In this document: positions 45,510-54,125 of the stretch, one piece after another
Numbering within the stretch: position 1 is the first letter of the stretch
Layout: every line of letters begins with the position of its first letter
Assembly: GCA_038503075.1 (NCBI GenBank)
Contig: JBCAML010000023.1
Span: 744,001-808,000 of the forward strand
DNA length: 64,000 nt
Direction: 5' to 3'
Origin: Gyromitra esculenta
Taxonomy: Eukaryota > Ascomycota > Pezizomycetes > Pezizales > Discinaceae
Made by a program: the position numbers and the translations under genes
Notes under the pieces: model-generated
What the model was told of the DNA's origin: nothing
Database searches by the model: none
Seen by the model: only the letters and a program-made list of their open reading frames with translations

Positions 45510-46386
45510 TTTCATGGATGGTTGTTTCGTTGGTTAGTTTGGTATATGGGTATATGGTTGCTACGTTTTGTGGTTGTTCTTTGTATTTCTTTAGGTTTCG
45601 GTTGCAATGAGTCATGTGTTGGTCAGCGAAAGGCAGGATTATGGGTATATAAGCGAAGGGTGTTCCCCTCTTGTTGTACTTTTTCTTCTTTCTTCTTCAA
45701 GCAATGTCTTCTATTGTCACTCGATCTCACGGTTTGATCTCTCGTTAAGCCCTTCAGTATCCCTGAAGGTGAGCAGTGCTACTTAAGCGAGAGGTCAAGC
45801 GACAAGAGTCACAATGTTTCTACAGGTCCTACAAGGGTCTAACTCAAGGCGAGTTAAGTGGGGGAATGTTCACAGCGAGAGCAACCGCGAGGGTTCTAAG
45901 GCAGAACCGAGGTAGTATTAAAACAATATGGTAGAAGTAAAGTAAGAATGTTGCTTAAGAAAAGAAGAAGAAGAGAATACAACGACACAAAACTCATCCT
46001 TAAATACCCCGCTTTTGCCACGAAAAGACCAATACCCGAAAAGAACCGAAATACAATAACATTATCCTTTTTTCACCGCAACCCCTCAACCATAACCGCC
46101 AACAAGTCAACACCTAACCCTATACTCGATTCTCAATCCGTGAAACTCGACTTGTACCCTACAATACAAGTCAGGATTCCTACATAATCCTTCATCGTCT
46201 CCGTGATACATCTCTTTCTATCACGCCACCACATCAACATAGTTTCTCTGTCGGAGTCATCATAACTCCCTCTCATCGTAAAGCCTGTGGAACTGTCGCC
46301 CAAACTCTCATCGTTAGTTCTCGTTCAAGTAGCACTGCTCACCTTTGGGGATACCTAAGGGCTTGAAGAGATCTTGCTACTTGAGA
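45510..46386 (+). mobile_element. LTR-A2 in W integrase, split by LTR-B
   Basis: A2 LTR with TATA box near 45642. Flanks TACCG (45505-45509) and TACGG (46387-46391) differ at one base. The pol reading LP then MAE is restored across it, confirming the site. The LTR at 45725 interrupts it. Confidence 0.9.
45725..46145 (-). mobile_element. Solo LTR-B nested in LTR-A2
   Basis: Complete 421-bp LTR-B on the minus strand with exact CTCGA duplications (45720-45724, 46146-46150). Confidence 0.93.
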
Positions 46387-46702
46387 TACGGATGGCAGAA
46401 TTATCCGCCAATAATCAAGAATCGGCAAGTACAAAGATATCTCCTTTTTTCGCTAACTATGGCTATCACCATCGATTTGATACCTCTCTGATTCCAATCA
46501 TGAATACCCCTCAGAGTCAGGACCCTATGGTCTTCACTAGCCGAATGCAAGAGTTATACGATCACCTTAAGATGCAGATCAGAACCGCTCAAGACATCCA
46601 GGAAACCGCTACCAATAAGCATAGGACACCAGCCCCGGTGGATCGAGTCCATGACCTAGTCTTCGTATCGATGAAGAATGTGAAGACTACTCAGAATGCC
46701 AG

Positions 46703-47114
46703 TTTCACGGTTGAGTCCCTTGTTAAGCCCTTCAGTATCCCTGAAGGTGAGCAGTGCTACTTAAGCGAGGTAACAACACGTTCAAAGAGTGCAGTGTTTC
46801 TACAAGTTCTACTAGAGGTCTATCTCAAGGCGAGATAGAGGCAGCGAAGTAGACAGCGACACTGAAGATTCTGAGGTAGAACAGAGATAGTATTCTAACT
46901 GGTACAGCAGAAGGTAAAAGAGAATGTTGCTTAAGGAAAGAAGAAAAAGAACGATAACAACGACTAAAATCCTCCTCGTATATTCCCCGCTTTTCCTTCC
47001 GTTTGTTCCAAACTGAGCGCAACAGAACAACAAAGACATTATGCACAACAACCCATAATCCGACATAATCCTTCTCACCAAACCCTAACCCATCACCTGA
47101 CCTCATCCGTGAAA
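46703..47114 (-). mobile_element. Solo LTR-B in W pol
   Basis: Complete 412-bp LTR-B on the minus strand with exact GCCAG duplications (46698-46702, 47115-47119). It splits the integrase C-terminal region between NVKTTQNA and ARKLDWKWMGPYP. Confidence 0.94.
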
Positions 47115-47503
47115 GCCAGGAAGTTAGACTGGAAGTGGATGGGACCTTACCCTATTAAGCACGTGGTCTTTCCCTTTGCCTACAAGGTTGACTTACCAGC
47201 CTCCATTAAGTACCACCGTGTTTTCCATGTTTCTTTATTGAAACCTGCCCCAAGCGACACCCTTCCTGGCCAAATAGTACCTCCTCCGATGCCTATCATT
47301 GTCAACGACCAAGAGGAGTATCATATCGAAAAGATCTTGGATCATCGCATCCATCGGGGAAGATCCCAATACCTCATCGATTGGACCGGCTATGCCCACC
47401 CTATGTGGGAACCTGCCAAAGACCTTAAGGACGCTGTCGCTCTTGATACCTTTCTCGCTACACAGCCTAACCAAACTTCTAGTGTTAGCAGGAGCTAATG
47501 GTT

Positions 47504-48310
47504 GAAGGGGGGAGCTACTTTCACAGATGGAATCGGGTAATGGGTTTGGAATGGATTAATGGTTGTAACATTATGGATGGTTGTATAACCTCTTTTTGTT
47601 TCGGTTATTCTTCGGTTAAGAAGCCTTGGTAAAAAGTGGGGTATTTAAGAGATGGATTTTGTTCGTTCCTTGTCTTTTCTCTTTCTTTCTTTGAACAATG
47701 TTCTCGTTTTACTTCTACGGTATTACTTTAATACTACCTTGATTCTACCTCAGAATCCATGCTGTCGCTGTTCTTATAATGCTGCACTTAACTCGCCTTG
47801 AGTTAGACCCCTTGTAGGACTTGTAGAAACATCTCACTCCTTGAGCATGTTAGAACTTCGCTTAAGTTGCACTGCACTCACGGTTCGATCCTAGTTTAAG
47901 CCCTTCCGTATCCCAGAAGGTGAGCAGAGCTACTTAAACGAGAATCGTTGTGATAAGAGTAGCCAAGTGTTCTACAGGTCCTACGTGGGACTAACTCAAG
48001 GCGAGTTAAGTGTGAGGAGGTTTGCAGCGACAGCGACCGCAAGGATTCTTAAAGTAGAATCGAGGTATTATTAAAACAGTACAGCAGAAGTAAAGTAAGA
48101 ACGTTGCTTAAGGAAGAGAAAAGAAGAGAACAAGAACGACCCAAATCCTCCGTTTAAATACCCCGCTTTCTTGTAACACAAACAACCATCTAACAACAAC
48201 CGAAACATAACCGAACAACAAAGCCATTATATTCAAAGAGAATCCTTCGTAACTACCCATAATCGTCCTAACCCTTTACCCGATTCTATCCGTGAAAACT
48301 GCTCACCTTC
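47504..48310 (+). mobile_element. W polypurine tract and first part of its 3' LTR-B
   Basis: GAAGGGGGGAG plus CTAC (47504-47518) precedes the LTR start TTTCACAG at 47519. The LTR runs to 47875, is interrupted by a solo LTR-B, resumes at 48303-48310 and continues after E1 at 54131-54170, ending CCGTGAGA. Confidence 0.88.
47876..48297 (-). mobile_element. Solo LTR-B at the U5 loop of W's 3' LTR
   Basis: Complete LTR-B on the minus strand with exact ACTGC duplications (47871-47875, 48298-48302). The hairpin reads CTTCCGTATCCCAGAAGG, again pairing with one G-U. The first base is A instead of the usual T. The target is the same ACTGC of the U5 structure hit at 1579. Confidence 0.92.
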
Positions 48311-48447
48311 TTTCATGGATGGTTGTTATGTTGATCGGTTAGGTACATGGGTACACGGTTGTCGGATTTCGTTGTTGTTCTTTGTATTTCCATGAGTTTC
48401 TCGTTACAATGAGTCATGTCTTTGTCATCGAAAGGGTTGGATTGTGG

Positions 48448-48509
48448 TATATAAGCGAAGGGATTTCCCCTCATCATGTACTTTTCCTTCTTCTTTCTTT
48501 AAGCAACGT
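48448..48509 (+). promoter_or_regulatory. E1 promoter: TATA box and predicted transcript start
   Basis: TATATAAG at 48448-48455, then a pyrimidine-rich stretch and AAGCAACGT at 48501-48509. The transcript start is inferred from the self-priming logic: the 5' end must be able to pair with the PBS. A distance of about 50 bases from the TATA box is reasonable for a fungal promoter. Confidence 0.65.
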
Positions 48510-48651
48510 CTTCTATTGTACACTCATCGTATCCTACGAATACATCCTCAGGTTACACCTTGTAACCTTTCGCTGTCGCCGTCTTCAAGTCATCATAACT
48601 TGAACCATTAGTAGAGCCTGTAGAATCTCCGCACACTCTCCTGTCGCTGGT

Positions 48652-48706
48652 TTCTCGTTCAAGTAGCACTGCTTATCTCGGGGGATACCTGAGAGCTTGA
48701 CGAGAA
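48652..48706 (+). ncRNA. U5 three-tier RNA stem-loop (element-internal)
   Basis: Outer stem TTCTCG (48652-48657) with CGAGAA (48701-48706). After a bulged T, middle stem TCAAG (48659-48663) with CTTGA (48696-48700). Then a conserved one-sided loop TAGCACTGCTTA, and inner stem TCTCGGG (48676-48682) with CCTGAGA (48688-48694) closing loop GGATA. Family B has CCTCG/CGAGG, TTAAG/CTTAA and CCTTCAG/CTGAAGG at the same places: pairing is kept while bases change. It lies 15 bases before the LTR end. Confidence 0.75.
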
Positions 48707-48721
48707 TCTCGCTCCTTGAGA

Positions 48722-48734
48722 TTACGTTGCTTCC
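48722..48734 (+). promoter_or_regulatory. E1 primer-binding site, self-priming type
   Basis: TT then ACGTTGCTT (48724-48732), an exact 9-base complement of 48501-48509. No TGG start, so a normal tRNA 3' end would not pair. Confidence 0.77.
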
Positions 48735-48778
48735 TTATCTACACCCTCTACCAATACCCGTCCACTTCCAACGTCACC

Positions 48779-50026
48779 ATGAGCAACCCCGCTCCCGCCC
48801 CTTGGACCTTCCCTACCTTTGAGAATTTCCAAGCCGCCGCCAATGCCGATCTCGCCTCCGCCTATGAGGAAATCCGCTCGCACTACCAACAGCGAGTAGA
48901 TAACCTCACCTACGCAGACCTACAACTTGAGGAGGTCACTCAGGAGAGGAACAACATGACAGCCAGGTTCAATACCTGCCAGTCCCAGTTACAGGCAGCC
49001 GAAACAGAAATCGCCCGCCTCCAAAACACCGCCCCCCCACCGCCTGCTCCATCGCCGCCACCCCCTCCTGCTCACACTCAAGGAGGTCGCTCGGACAAGA
49101 TGCCTGACCCAGATAAGTTCAATGGGTCCCGCGATAAACTCCCTGGGTTCGTCCTACAACTCAGGTCAAAACTCTCGGTTAACGCCGACCGCTTCTCCAA
49201 CAGCAACAATATGATATTGTATGCTATTAGCCGCCTCGAGGGAGCCGCCCTCGAACAAGTCCATCACTCCGTCCTCCCCGACGGAACTACCACCTGGAAC
49301 TCCGCCGCCGACCTAATCACCGCCTTGGAAACAGCCTTCGGCGATCCCGACCCTCTCGGCACTGCCCGCCGCGAACTACACCAACTCCGACAAGGGAAGC
49401 GTGATTTCTCCGCCTACCTCGCCGACTTCCAACGCATCATGGGACGCCTCAACTACGACGAATCCGCTAAGAATGACGCGCTAGAGTACGGCATGTCAGA
49501 CGAACTAAAGGAAGCGGTAGTGACTGTTGCTGACTTCCCCACTACCTTCACTTCCCTTTGCGCCTTCCTCCTCCGCCTAGACAATCGTATCCGGGCAAGA
49601 AGAGAGGAAAAGAAAAATGCTGTCCGCAACACCATGGGACAATTCTCCGCCCCCGCCGCCGCACCCGCCGCCTTTACTCCCGCCTCCTCTTCCTTTGCCC
49701 CCGGCGGACTTGCTCCCATGGATCTCTCCTTCGGCCGTACCTCCACCTTCCGCCCCGCTCCCGAACAACGTTACGTTCAGGTTAACGGGAGAAGAAAGCT
49801 GTCTCCTGAAGAGAAATCTTGGAGACAAACCAATAATCGTTGCCTGTTCTGTGCCGGAGAAGGACATATCTTCTCGAATTGCCCTTCTGCCTCCAAGCGC
49901 CCCGCCATGAGAGGAGCCGTCACCAATGCCGCCGCCGCACCTCCAGCTCCTTCTGTTTTTCCGCCTCCTTTGCCTCCTCGCTTTCCTGCCTTCGATGCAG
50001 CAGACTCAGTTGAGTCTTTAAACTAG
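48779..50026 (+). CDS. gag: E1 Gag, 415 residues
   Basis: Structural protein that packages element RNA in virus-like particles. The first ATG after the LTR is 48779 (MSNPAPAPWTFPTF), 57 bases past the LTR end. Residues about 30-85 are Glu/Gln-rich and probably helical. A Pro-rich linker lies near 85-100. A capsid-like part (MPDPDKFNGSRDKLPGF to about 270, including GTARRELHQLRQGKRDFSAYL) follows, then an Ala/Pro-rich stretch. The zinc knuckle CLFCAGEGHIFSNC starts at Cys355 (CX2CX4HX4C), followed by a Pro-rich tail ending ESLN. The stop TAG is the base triplet right after the slippery heptamer. Confidence 0.95.
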   Translation: MSNPAPAPWTFPTFENFQAAANADLASAYEEIRSHYQQRVDNLTYADLQLEEVTQERNNMTARFNTCQSQLQAAETEIARLQNTAPPPPAPSPPPPPAHTQGGRSDKMPDPDKFNGSRDKLPGFVLQLRSKLSVNADRFSNSNNMILYAISRLEGAALEQVHHSVLPDGTTTWNSAADLITALETAFGDPDPLGTARRELHQLRQGKRDFSAYLADFQRIMGRLNYDESAKNDALEYGMSDELKEAVVTVADFPTTFTSLCAFLLRLDNRIRARREEKKNAVRNTMGQFSAPAAAPAAFTPASSSFAPGGLAPMDLSFGRTSTFRPAPEQRYVQVNGRRKLSPEEKSWRQTNNRCLFCAGEGHIFSNCPSASKRPAMRGAVTNAAAAPPAPSVFPPPLPPRFPAFDAADSVESLN

Positions 50027-50061
50027 TCCAACCAGAGTCGCCTTGTGACCCTGCTCTGGTT
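50017..50061 (+). promoter_or_regulatory. E1 -1 frameshift signal
   Basis: T TTA AAC (50017-50023) in gag register, stop TAG at 50024-50026. A six-base spacer, then AACCAGAG (50030-50037) pairs with CTCTGGTT (50054-50061) around a 16-base loop. Slipping back one base leads directly into the open pol frame (TTT AAA CTA GTC). The pol frame is closed by TGA at 50011-50013, so entry must occur between there and the gag stop. Confidence 0.87.
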
Positions 50062-53000
50062 TCTTTTTCTTCTTTGTCAGCGTTCTCTATTTCTGGGTTT
50101 TCAGTGTCGGATGTGTGTGTGGAGGATAATTTGGATGGGGAACATTTTGTAGTTTCATGTAGCCTTTCCCACCAAAATAAAGTCATAAAAACACACGCAC
50201 TTCTTGACACTGGAGCCTCAGGGTTCGCTTTCATTGATGAAAACTTTGTGCGTCACCATTCCCTACCATTGTCTCCCCTTAAAACCCCTCGCCAATTAGA
50301 AGTCATTGACGGCCGAACAATTGCCTCGGGAGACATTACCAATCTTTGCCACTTGGAGCTTTCTATTCAACAACATAACGAGAAAGCTCCCTTCTTCGTC
50401 ACCAAACTAGGACACTATCCCCTAGTGCTCGGTATCCCGTGGATGAACCTCCATGACGTCCACCTGCAATTCGCCAATAAAAGCATTGAATTCAACTCTG
50501 AGTTCTGCACCACCCACTGTGCCCCCAAGCAACCTATTGTTTCCGTTGCGGCCATTCCACCTCCAGCTAAACTTAACGCCGCCTTTATCGGAGCCGCTAG
50601 TTTCCGCATGCTCGCTAGGAAAAAAGGCATTCAGGTCTATTCAATGTCTCTGTATGAAATAAACAAGGTCCTCGATAGTAAAACCACTAAAGAGGAATGG
50701 AGACAAAGAATACCCGCTGAGTATCATGAGTACCTGGACATGTTTGATAAAGCAAAAGCCCAAGGACTCCCCCCCCGTCGCCCCTATGATCATCGTATTA
50801 CCCTCCAAGAAGGCAAAGAACCACCATTCGGCCCCCTCTACGGTATGTCACGAGACGAACTTCTAGTCCTTAAGAAGTACATCGAAGACAACCTAGAGAA
50901 GGGCTTTATTCGCGCCAGTTCTTCTTCTGCTGGTTCCCCCGTCCTCTTCGCCGCAAAACCCGACGGATCTCTACGCCTCTGTGTAGACTACCGAGGCCTT
51001 AATGCCCTTACCGTCAAAGACCGATACACCTCCCCGCTCGTTAAAGAAACCCTCGACCGTCTCGCTAAAGCACAATGGTATTCCAAACTAGACCTTCGAG
51101 ATGGATTTCACCAAATCCGCATCGCAGAGGGAGAAGAATGGAAAACCGCCTTTAGGACTCGTTACGGTCTTTACGAATATATGGTTATGCCATTCGGCCT
51201 CACCAATGCCCCCGGAACCTTCCAGCGCTTCGTCAATGATTCTCTCCGAGAATACTTGGACCTCTTTTGCACGGCCTATCTCGATGATATCCTTATCTAT
51301 AGTGATACCCTCGACGAACATAAAATCCACGTCCGACAAGTCCTCGATGCCCTGAAAGCCAACAACATACTCCTCAAACCCGAGAAGTGTGAATTCCATG
51401 TCCAATCCATCAAATACCTCGGCCTAATCTTAACCCCCGAAGGTATTAAAATGGATGATGACAAACTCAAAGCCGTCCGGGATTGGAACCGTCCAAAGTC
51501 AGTCAAAGACGTGCAAGCCTTCCTCGGTTTTGCAAATTTTTACCGACGGTTTATCCTAGGATTCTCCCGATTAGCTGCCCCTCTTACTGCTTTTACAAGA
51601 AAAGGTGTTATCTTTGAATGGACAGTCGAAGCAGAACTCGCATTCGAAGCCCTAAAGAACGCCTTTACCAAAGCCCCTGTTCTCATCCACTTTGACCCTC
51701 GAAAGAAGATTTTTGTGGAATCCGATGCTTCTGATTTCGTCTCCGGCGGTGTTCTTTCCCAACTTGACGATAACGGTGTACTTCATCCTGTGGCTTTCTT
51801 CTCCAAGAAACATTCACCAGCTGAATGTAACTACGAGATTTACGATAAGGAACTACTCGCTATTATACGCTGTTTTGAGGAATGGAGACCAGAACTCGAA
51901 GGATCCGAACTACCCATCTCCGTTATCACCGATCATAAAAACTTGGAATATTTCATGACCACCAAGCAACTTAATCGACGACAAGTCAGATGGGCCGAAT
52001 ACCTCTCACGTTTTGACTTCGTCATTACCTATAGACCGGGAGTACAAGGAGGAAAACCGGACGCACTTACTCGGAGATCAGGAGATCTCCCTGAAGAAGG
52101 GGATGAAAGACTAAGACACCAACATCAAGTAGTCTTGAAGGAGAAGAACGTTGATCCTAAGTTAAGTTTGTTTTCGGGTTCTTTATCAAATGAACCCGCT
52201 GAATTGGATGCTACCCTTGAGACCCTAATGAATCACGGATATAACGCTGACCCGTTCCCACAAAAAATCCTTCTAGCACTTAGGAATGGCGAACGACAAT
52301 CCAAGGAAATCACCTTAGGCGATTGTACCGAGATAAATGGCCGTCTCTATTACCGACAAAGACTCTATATTCCTGACCACGATCCTCTTCGCCTCCTCAT
52401 CTTGCAACGACACCACGACGCTCCCTCTGCCGGCCACCCAGGACGTGAAAAATCCTTTGAACTCATCTCAAGATGCTTCTATTGGCCAAAGATGAGGGAA
52501 TATATTGGACAATACACCCGGAATTGCCACATTTGCCAACGAGCAAAACCAAGTACTCTCGGTACTCATGGCGTTCTAAAACCACTTCCGATCCCCAATC
52601 GCCCCTGGGAAGAATTGTCGATGGATTTCGTTACTGGCCTCCCGGAATCTAATGGCTTTGATGCCATTATGGTCATCGTGGATCGACTCTCGAAGATGCG
52701 GCACCTTGTCCCGTGTAATACTACCATCAACGCCGAACAAACTGCCGAGTTATACCTCCAAAATGTTTGGAAACTCCATGGACTTCCTTCTCATATCACC
52801 TCCGATAGAGGAACGCAGTTCACCGCAAAGTTTTGGAAGCACCTCTGTCAGCGTTTGAATATTGCCGCCCGCATGTCTACCTCCTTCCACCCAGAGACCG
52901 ATGGACAAACTGAACGACTCAATGCCGTAATGGAACAATACCTCCGCTGTTATGTTTCCTATCAACAAGACGACTGGTCGAAATGGTTACCCATCGCTGA

Positions 53001-53703
53001 ATTCGCTGCCAACAACCAGGAATCCGCAAGTACTAAGGTTACACCCTTCTTGGCGAATTATGGATATCACCCTCGCTTCGACACCTCAATTGTTCCTAAT
53101 GACCGCTCTCCCCAGACCTTAGATGCTGACGGCTTCGTCTCCAAGATGGAAGAACTTAGAGACTTTCTCCGAGTACAGATGAGGACAGCCCAGGACATCT
53201 TCGAATCAAGTACAAATCGGCACCGTACCCCCGCTCCAATGTTCAGGGAAAAAGACGAAGTGTTTGTGTCGATGAAGAACATGAGGACAACGCGGAATTC
53301 AAGGAAGTTGGATTGGAAATGGAGTGGCCCTTTCCCGGTGAAACGGATTATTTCAGCTTATGCCTACGAAATTGACCTCCCAAGATCAATGAAGTATCAC
53401 CCTGTGTTCCACGTCTCATTGATCAAAGCAGCTCCCATCGATCCACTCCCCGGTCAGATTATTGCGCCGCCCCCACCTGTCCAAGTCAACGACCATGAGG
53501 AATACCTTGTTGAGGCTATCCTGGATTCTCGTTTACATCGTGGAAAACTTCAATACTTGGTTGAGTGGACTGGCTATGCACTACCCACCTGGGAACCTGC
53601 AGATTACCATGAAGAGACGGAAGCCGTAGATTCTTTCCACCAACGATACCCGGATAAACCAAGGGAAGGAATGATTAGTGTTCGCAGGAGCTCACGGCTA
53701 TGA
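50023..53703 (+). CDS. pol: E1 Pol polyprotein (expressed as Gag-Pol)
   Basis: Numbering from 50074, since no ATG is available. Aspartic protease with DTGAS at 45-49; RT from about 270 with YLDD at 402-405; RNase H with the first catalytic Asp at 551; integrase zinc-binding motif about 779-828 (RHHD, GHPGR, CHICQ); catalytic triad D851, D911, E947 (spacings 59 and 35); then the integrase C-terminal part (KLDWKWSGPFPVKR) and a chromodomain from about 1143 (EYLVEAILDSRL to WEPADYH). The end is SVRRSSRL. All key residues seen are present. The chromodomain places it in the chromoviruses and suggests targeting to modified chromatin. Confidence 0.95.
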   Translation, partial: LVQPESPCDPALVSFSSLSAFSISGFSVSDVCVEDNLDGEHFVVSCSLSHQNKVIKTHALLDTGASGFAFIDENFVRHHSLPLSPLKTPRQLEVIDGRTIASGDITNLCHLELSIQQHNEKAPFFVTKLGHYPLVLGIPWMNLHDVHLQFANKSIEFNSEFCTTHCAPKQPIVSVAAIPPPAKLNAAFIGAASFRMLARKKGIQVYSMSLYEINKVLDSKTTKEEWRQRIPAEYHEYLDMFDKAKAQGLPPRRPYDHRITLQEGKEPPFGPLYGMSRDELLVLKKYIEDNLEKGFIRASSSSAGSPVLFAAKPDGSLRLCVDYRGLNALTVKDRYTSPLVKETLDRLAKAQWYSKLDLRDGFHQIRIAEGEEWKTAFRTRYGLYEYMVMPFGLTNAPGTFQRFVNDSLREYLDLFCTAYLDDILIYSDTLDEHKIHVRQVLDALKANNILLKPEKCEFHVQSIKYLGLILTPEGIKMDDDKLKAVRDWNRPKSVKDVQAFLGFANFYRRFILGFSRLAAPLTAFTRKGVIFEWTVEAELAFEALKNAFTKAPVLIHFDPRKKIFVESDASDFVSGGVLSQLDDNGVLHPVAFFSKKHSPAECNYEIYDKELLAIIRCFEEWRPELEGSELPISVITDHKNLEYFMTTKQLNRRQVRWAEYLSRFDFVITYRPGVQGGKPDALTRRSGDLPEEGDERLRHQHQVVLKEKNVDPKLSLFSGSLSNEPAELDATLETLMNHGYNADPFPQKILLALRNGERQSKEITLGDCTEINGRLYYRQRLYIPDHDPLRLLILQRHHDAPSAGHPGREKSFELISRCFYWPKMREYIGQYTRNCHICQRAKPSTLGTHGVLKPLPIPNRPWEELSMDFVTGLPESNGFDAIMVIVDRLSKMRHLVPCNTTINAEQTAELYLQNVWKLHGLPSHITSDRGTQFTAKFWKHLCQRLNIAARMSTSFHPETDGQTERLNAVMEQYLRCYVSYQQDDWSKWLPIAEFAANNQESASTKVTPFLANYGYHPRFDTSIVPNDRSPQTLDADGFVSKMEELRDFLRVQMRTAQDIFESSTNRHRTPAPMFREKDEVFVSMKNMRTTRNSRKLDWKWSGPFPVKRIISAYAYEIDLPRSMKYHPVFHVSLIKAAPIDPLPGQIIAPPPPVQVNDHEEYLVEAILDSRLHRGKLQYLVEWTGYALPTWEPADYHEETEAVDSFHQRYPDKPREGMISVRRSSRL

Positions 53704-53714
53704 GGGGGGGCTAC
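53702..53714 (+). promoter_or_regulatory. E1 polypurine tract
   Basis: GAGGGGGGG followed by CTAC, directly before the 3' LTR. The G-run would survive RNase H and prime plus-strand DNA. The four-base CTAC between G-run and LTR is conserved in all 3' ends seen here. Confidence 0.8.
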
Positions 53715-54125
53715 TTTCATGGATGGTTGTTATGTTGATCGGTTAGGTACATGGGTACACGGTTGTCGGATTTCGTTGTTGTTCTTTGTATTTCCATGAG
53801 TTTCTCGTTACAATGAGTCATGTCTTTGTCATCGAAAGGGTTGGATTGTGGTATATAAGCGAAGGGATTTCCCCTCATCATGTACTTTTCCTTCTTCTTT
53901 CTTTAAGCAACGTCTTCTATTGTACACTCATCGTATCCTACGAATACATCCTCAGGTTACACCTTGTAACCTTTCGCTGTCGCCGTCTTCAAGTCATCAT
54001 AACTTGAACCATTAGTAGAGCCTGTAGAATCTCCGCACACTCTCCTGTCGCTGGTTTCTCGTTCAAGTAGCACTGCTTATCTCGGGGGATACCTGAGAGC
54101 TTGACGAGAATCTCGCTCCTTGAGA
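53715..54125 (+). repeat. E1 3' LTR
   Basis: 411 bp; no difference from the 5' LTR was found by eye. TATA box at 53852-53859, AAGCAACGT at 53905-53913, U5 structure at 54056-54110. Confidence 0.94.

Larger units (their letters stand above)
42124..47498 (+). pseudogene. pol: W pol, decayed and interrupted
   Basis: Protease (LQDTGASRFAF), RT ([27 protein letters not shown] near 43380), RNase H ([11 protein letters not shown] near 44240), integrase (RRHHDAPAAGHS near 44930; [16 protein letters not shown] near 45420), integrase C-terminal part and chromodomain (EYHIEKILDHRI to WEPAKDL, about 47320-47420). Many stops occur, among them TAG near 42543, TGA near 42809 and TAG near 44819. Three LTR insertions and base changes in the integrase make it dead. 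Trp-to-stop (TGG to TAG/TGA) changes are frequent. Confidence 0.9.
48311..48721 (+). repeat. E1 5' LTR
   Basis: U3 is 48311 to about 48500 and R begins near 48501 (inferred). R and U5 run to 48721. Its ends are TTTCATGG and CCTTGAGA, not the usual TG and CA. Confidence 0.94.
48311..54125 (+). mobile_element. E1: intact family-A1 chromovirus, likely recent
   Basis: 5,815 bp with 411-bp LTRs (48311-48721, 53715-54125) that look identical by eye. Exact CCTTC duplications lie at 48306-48310 and 54126-54130. Gag (415 codons) and Pol (1,209 codons) are both open, and PBS, polypurine tract, frameshift site and promoter are all present. It lies in the U5 hairpin of W's 3' LTR. This is the only copy in the window that appears complete and autonomous. 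Confidence 0.96.

Noticed and set aside
48311..48721. Reading the 400-bp repeats as SINEs or DNA transposons because their ends are inverted repeats
   Set aside because: They flank gag-pol directly at E1, E2 and B1, carry TATA, R and U5 parts, and adjoin a PBS and polypurine tract, so they are LTRs.
48722..48740. tRNA-primed PBS
   Set aside because: No TGG start and a perfect 9-base complement exists in the element's own LTR; a half-tRNA primer cannot be fully excluded without the host tRNA set.
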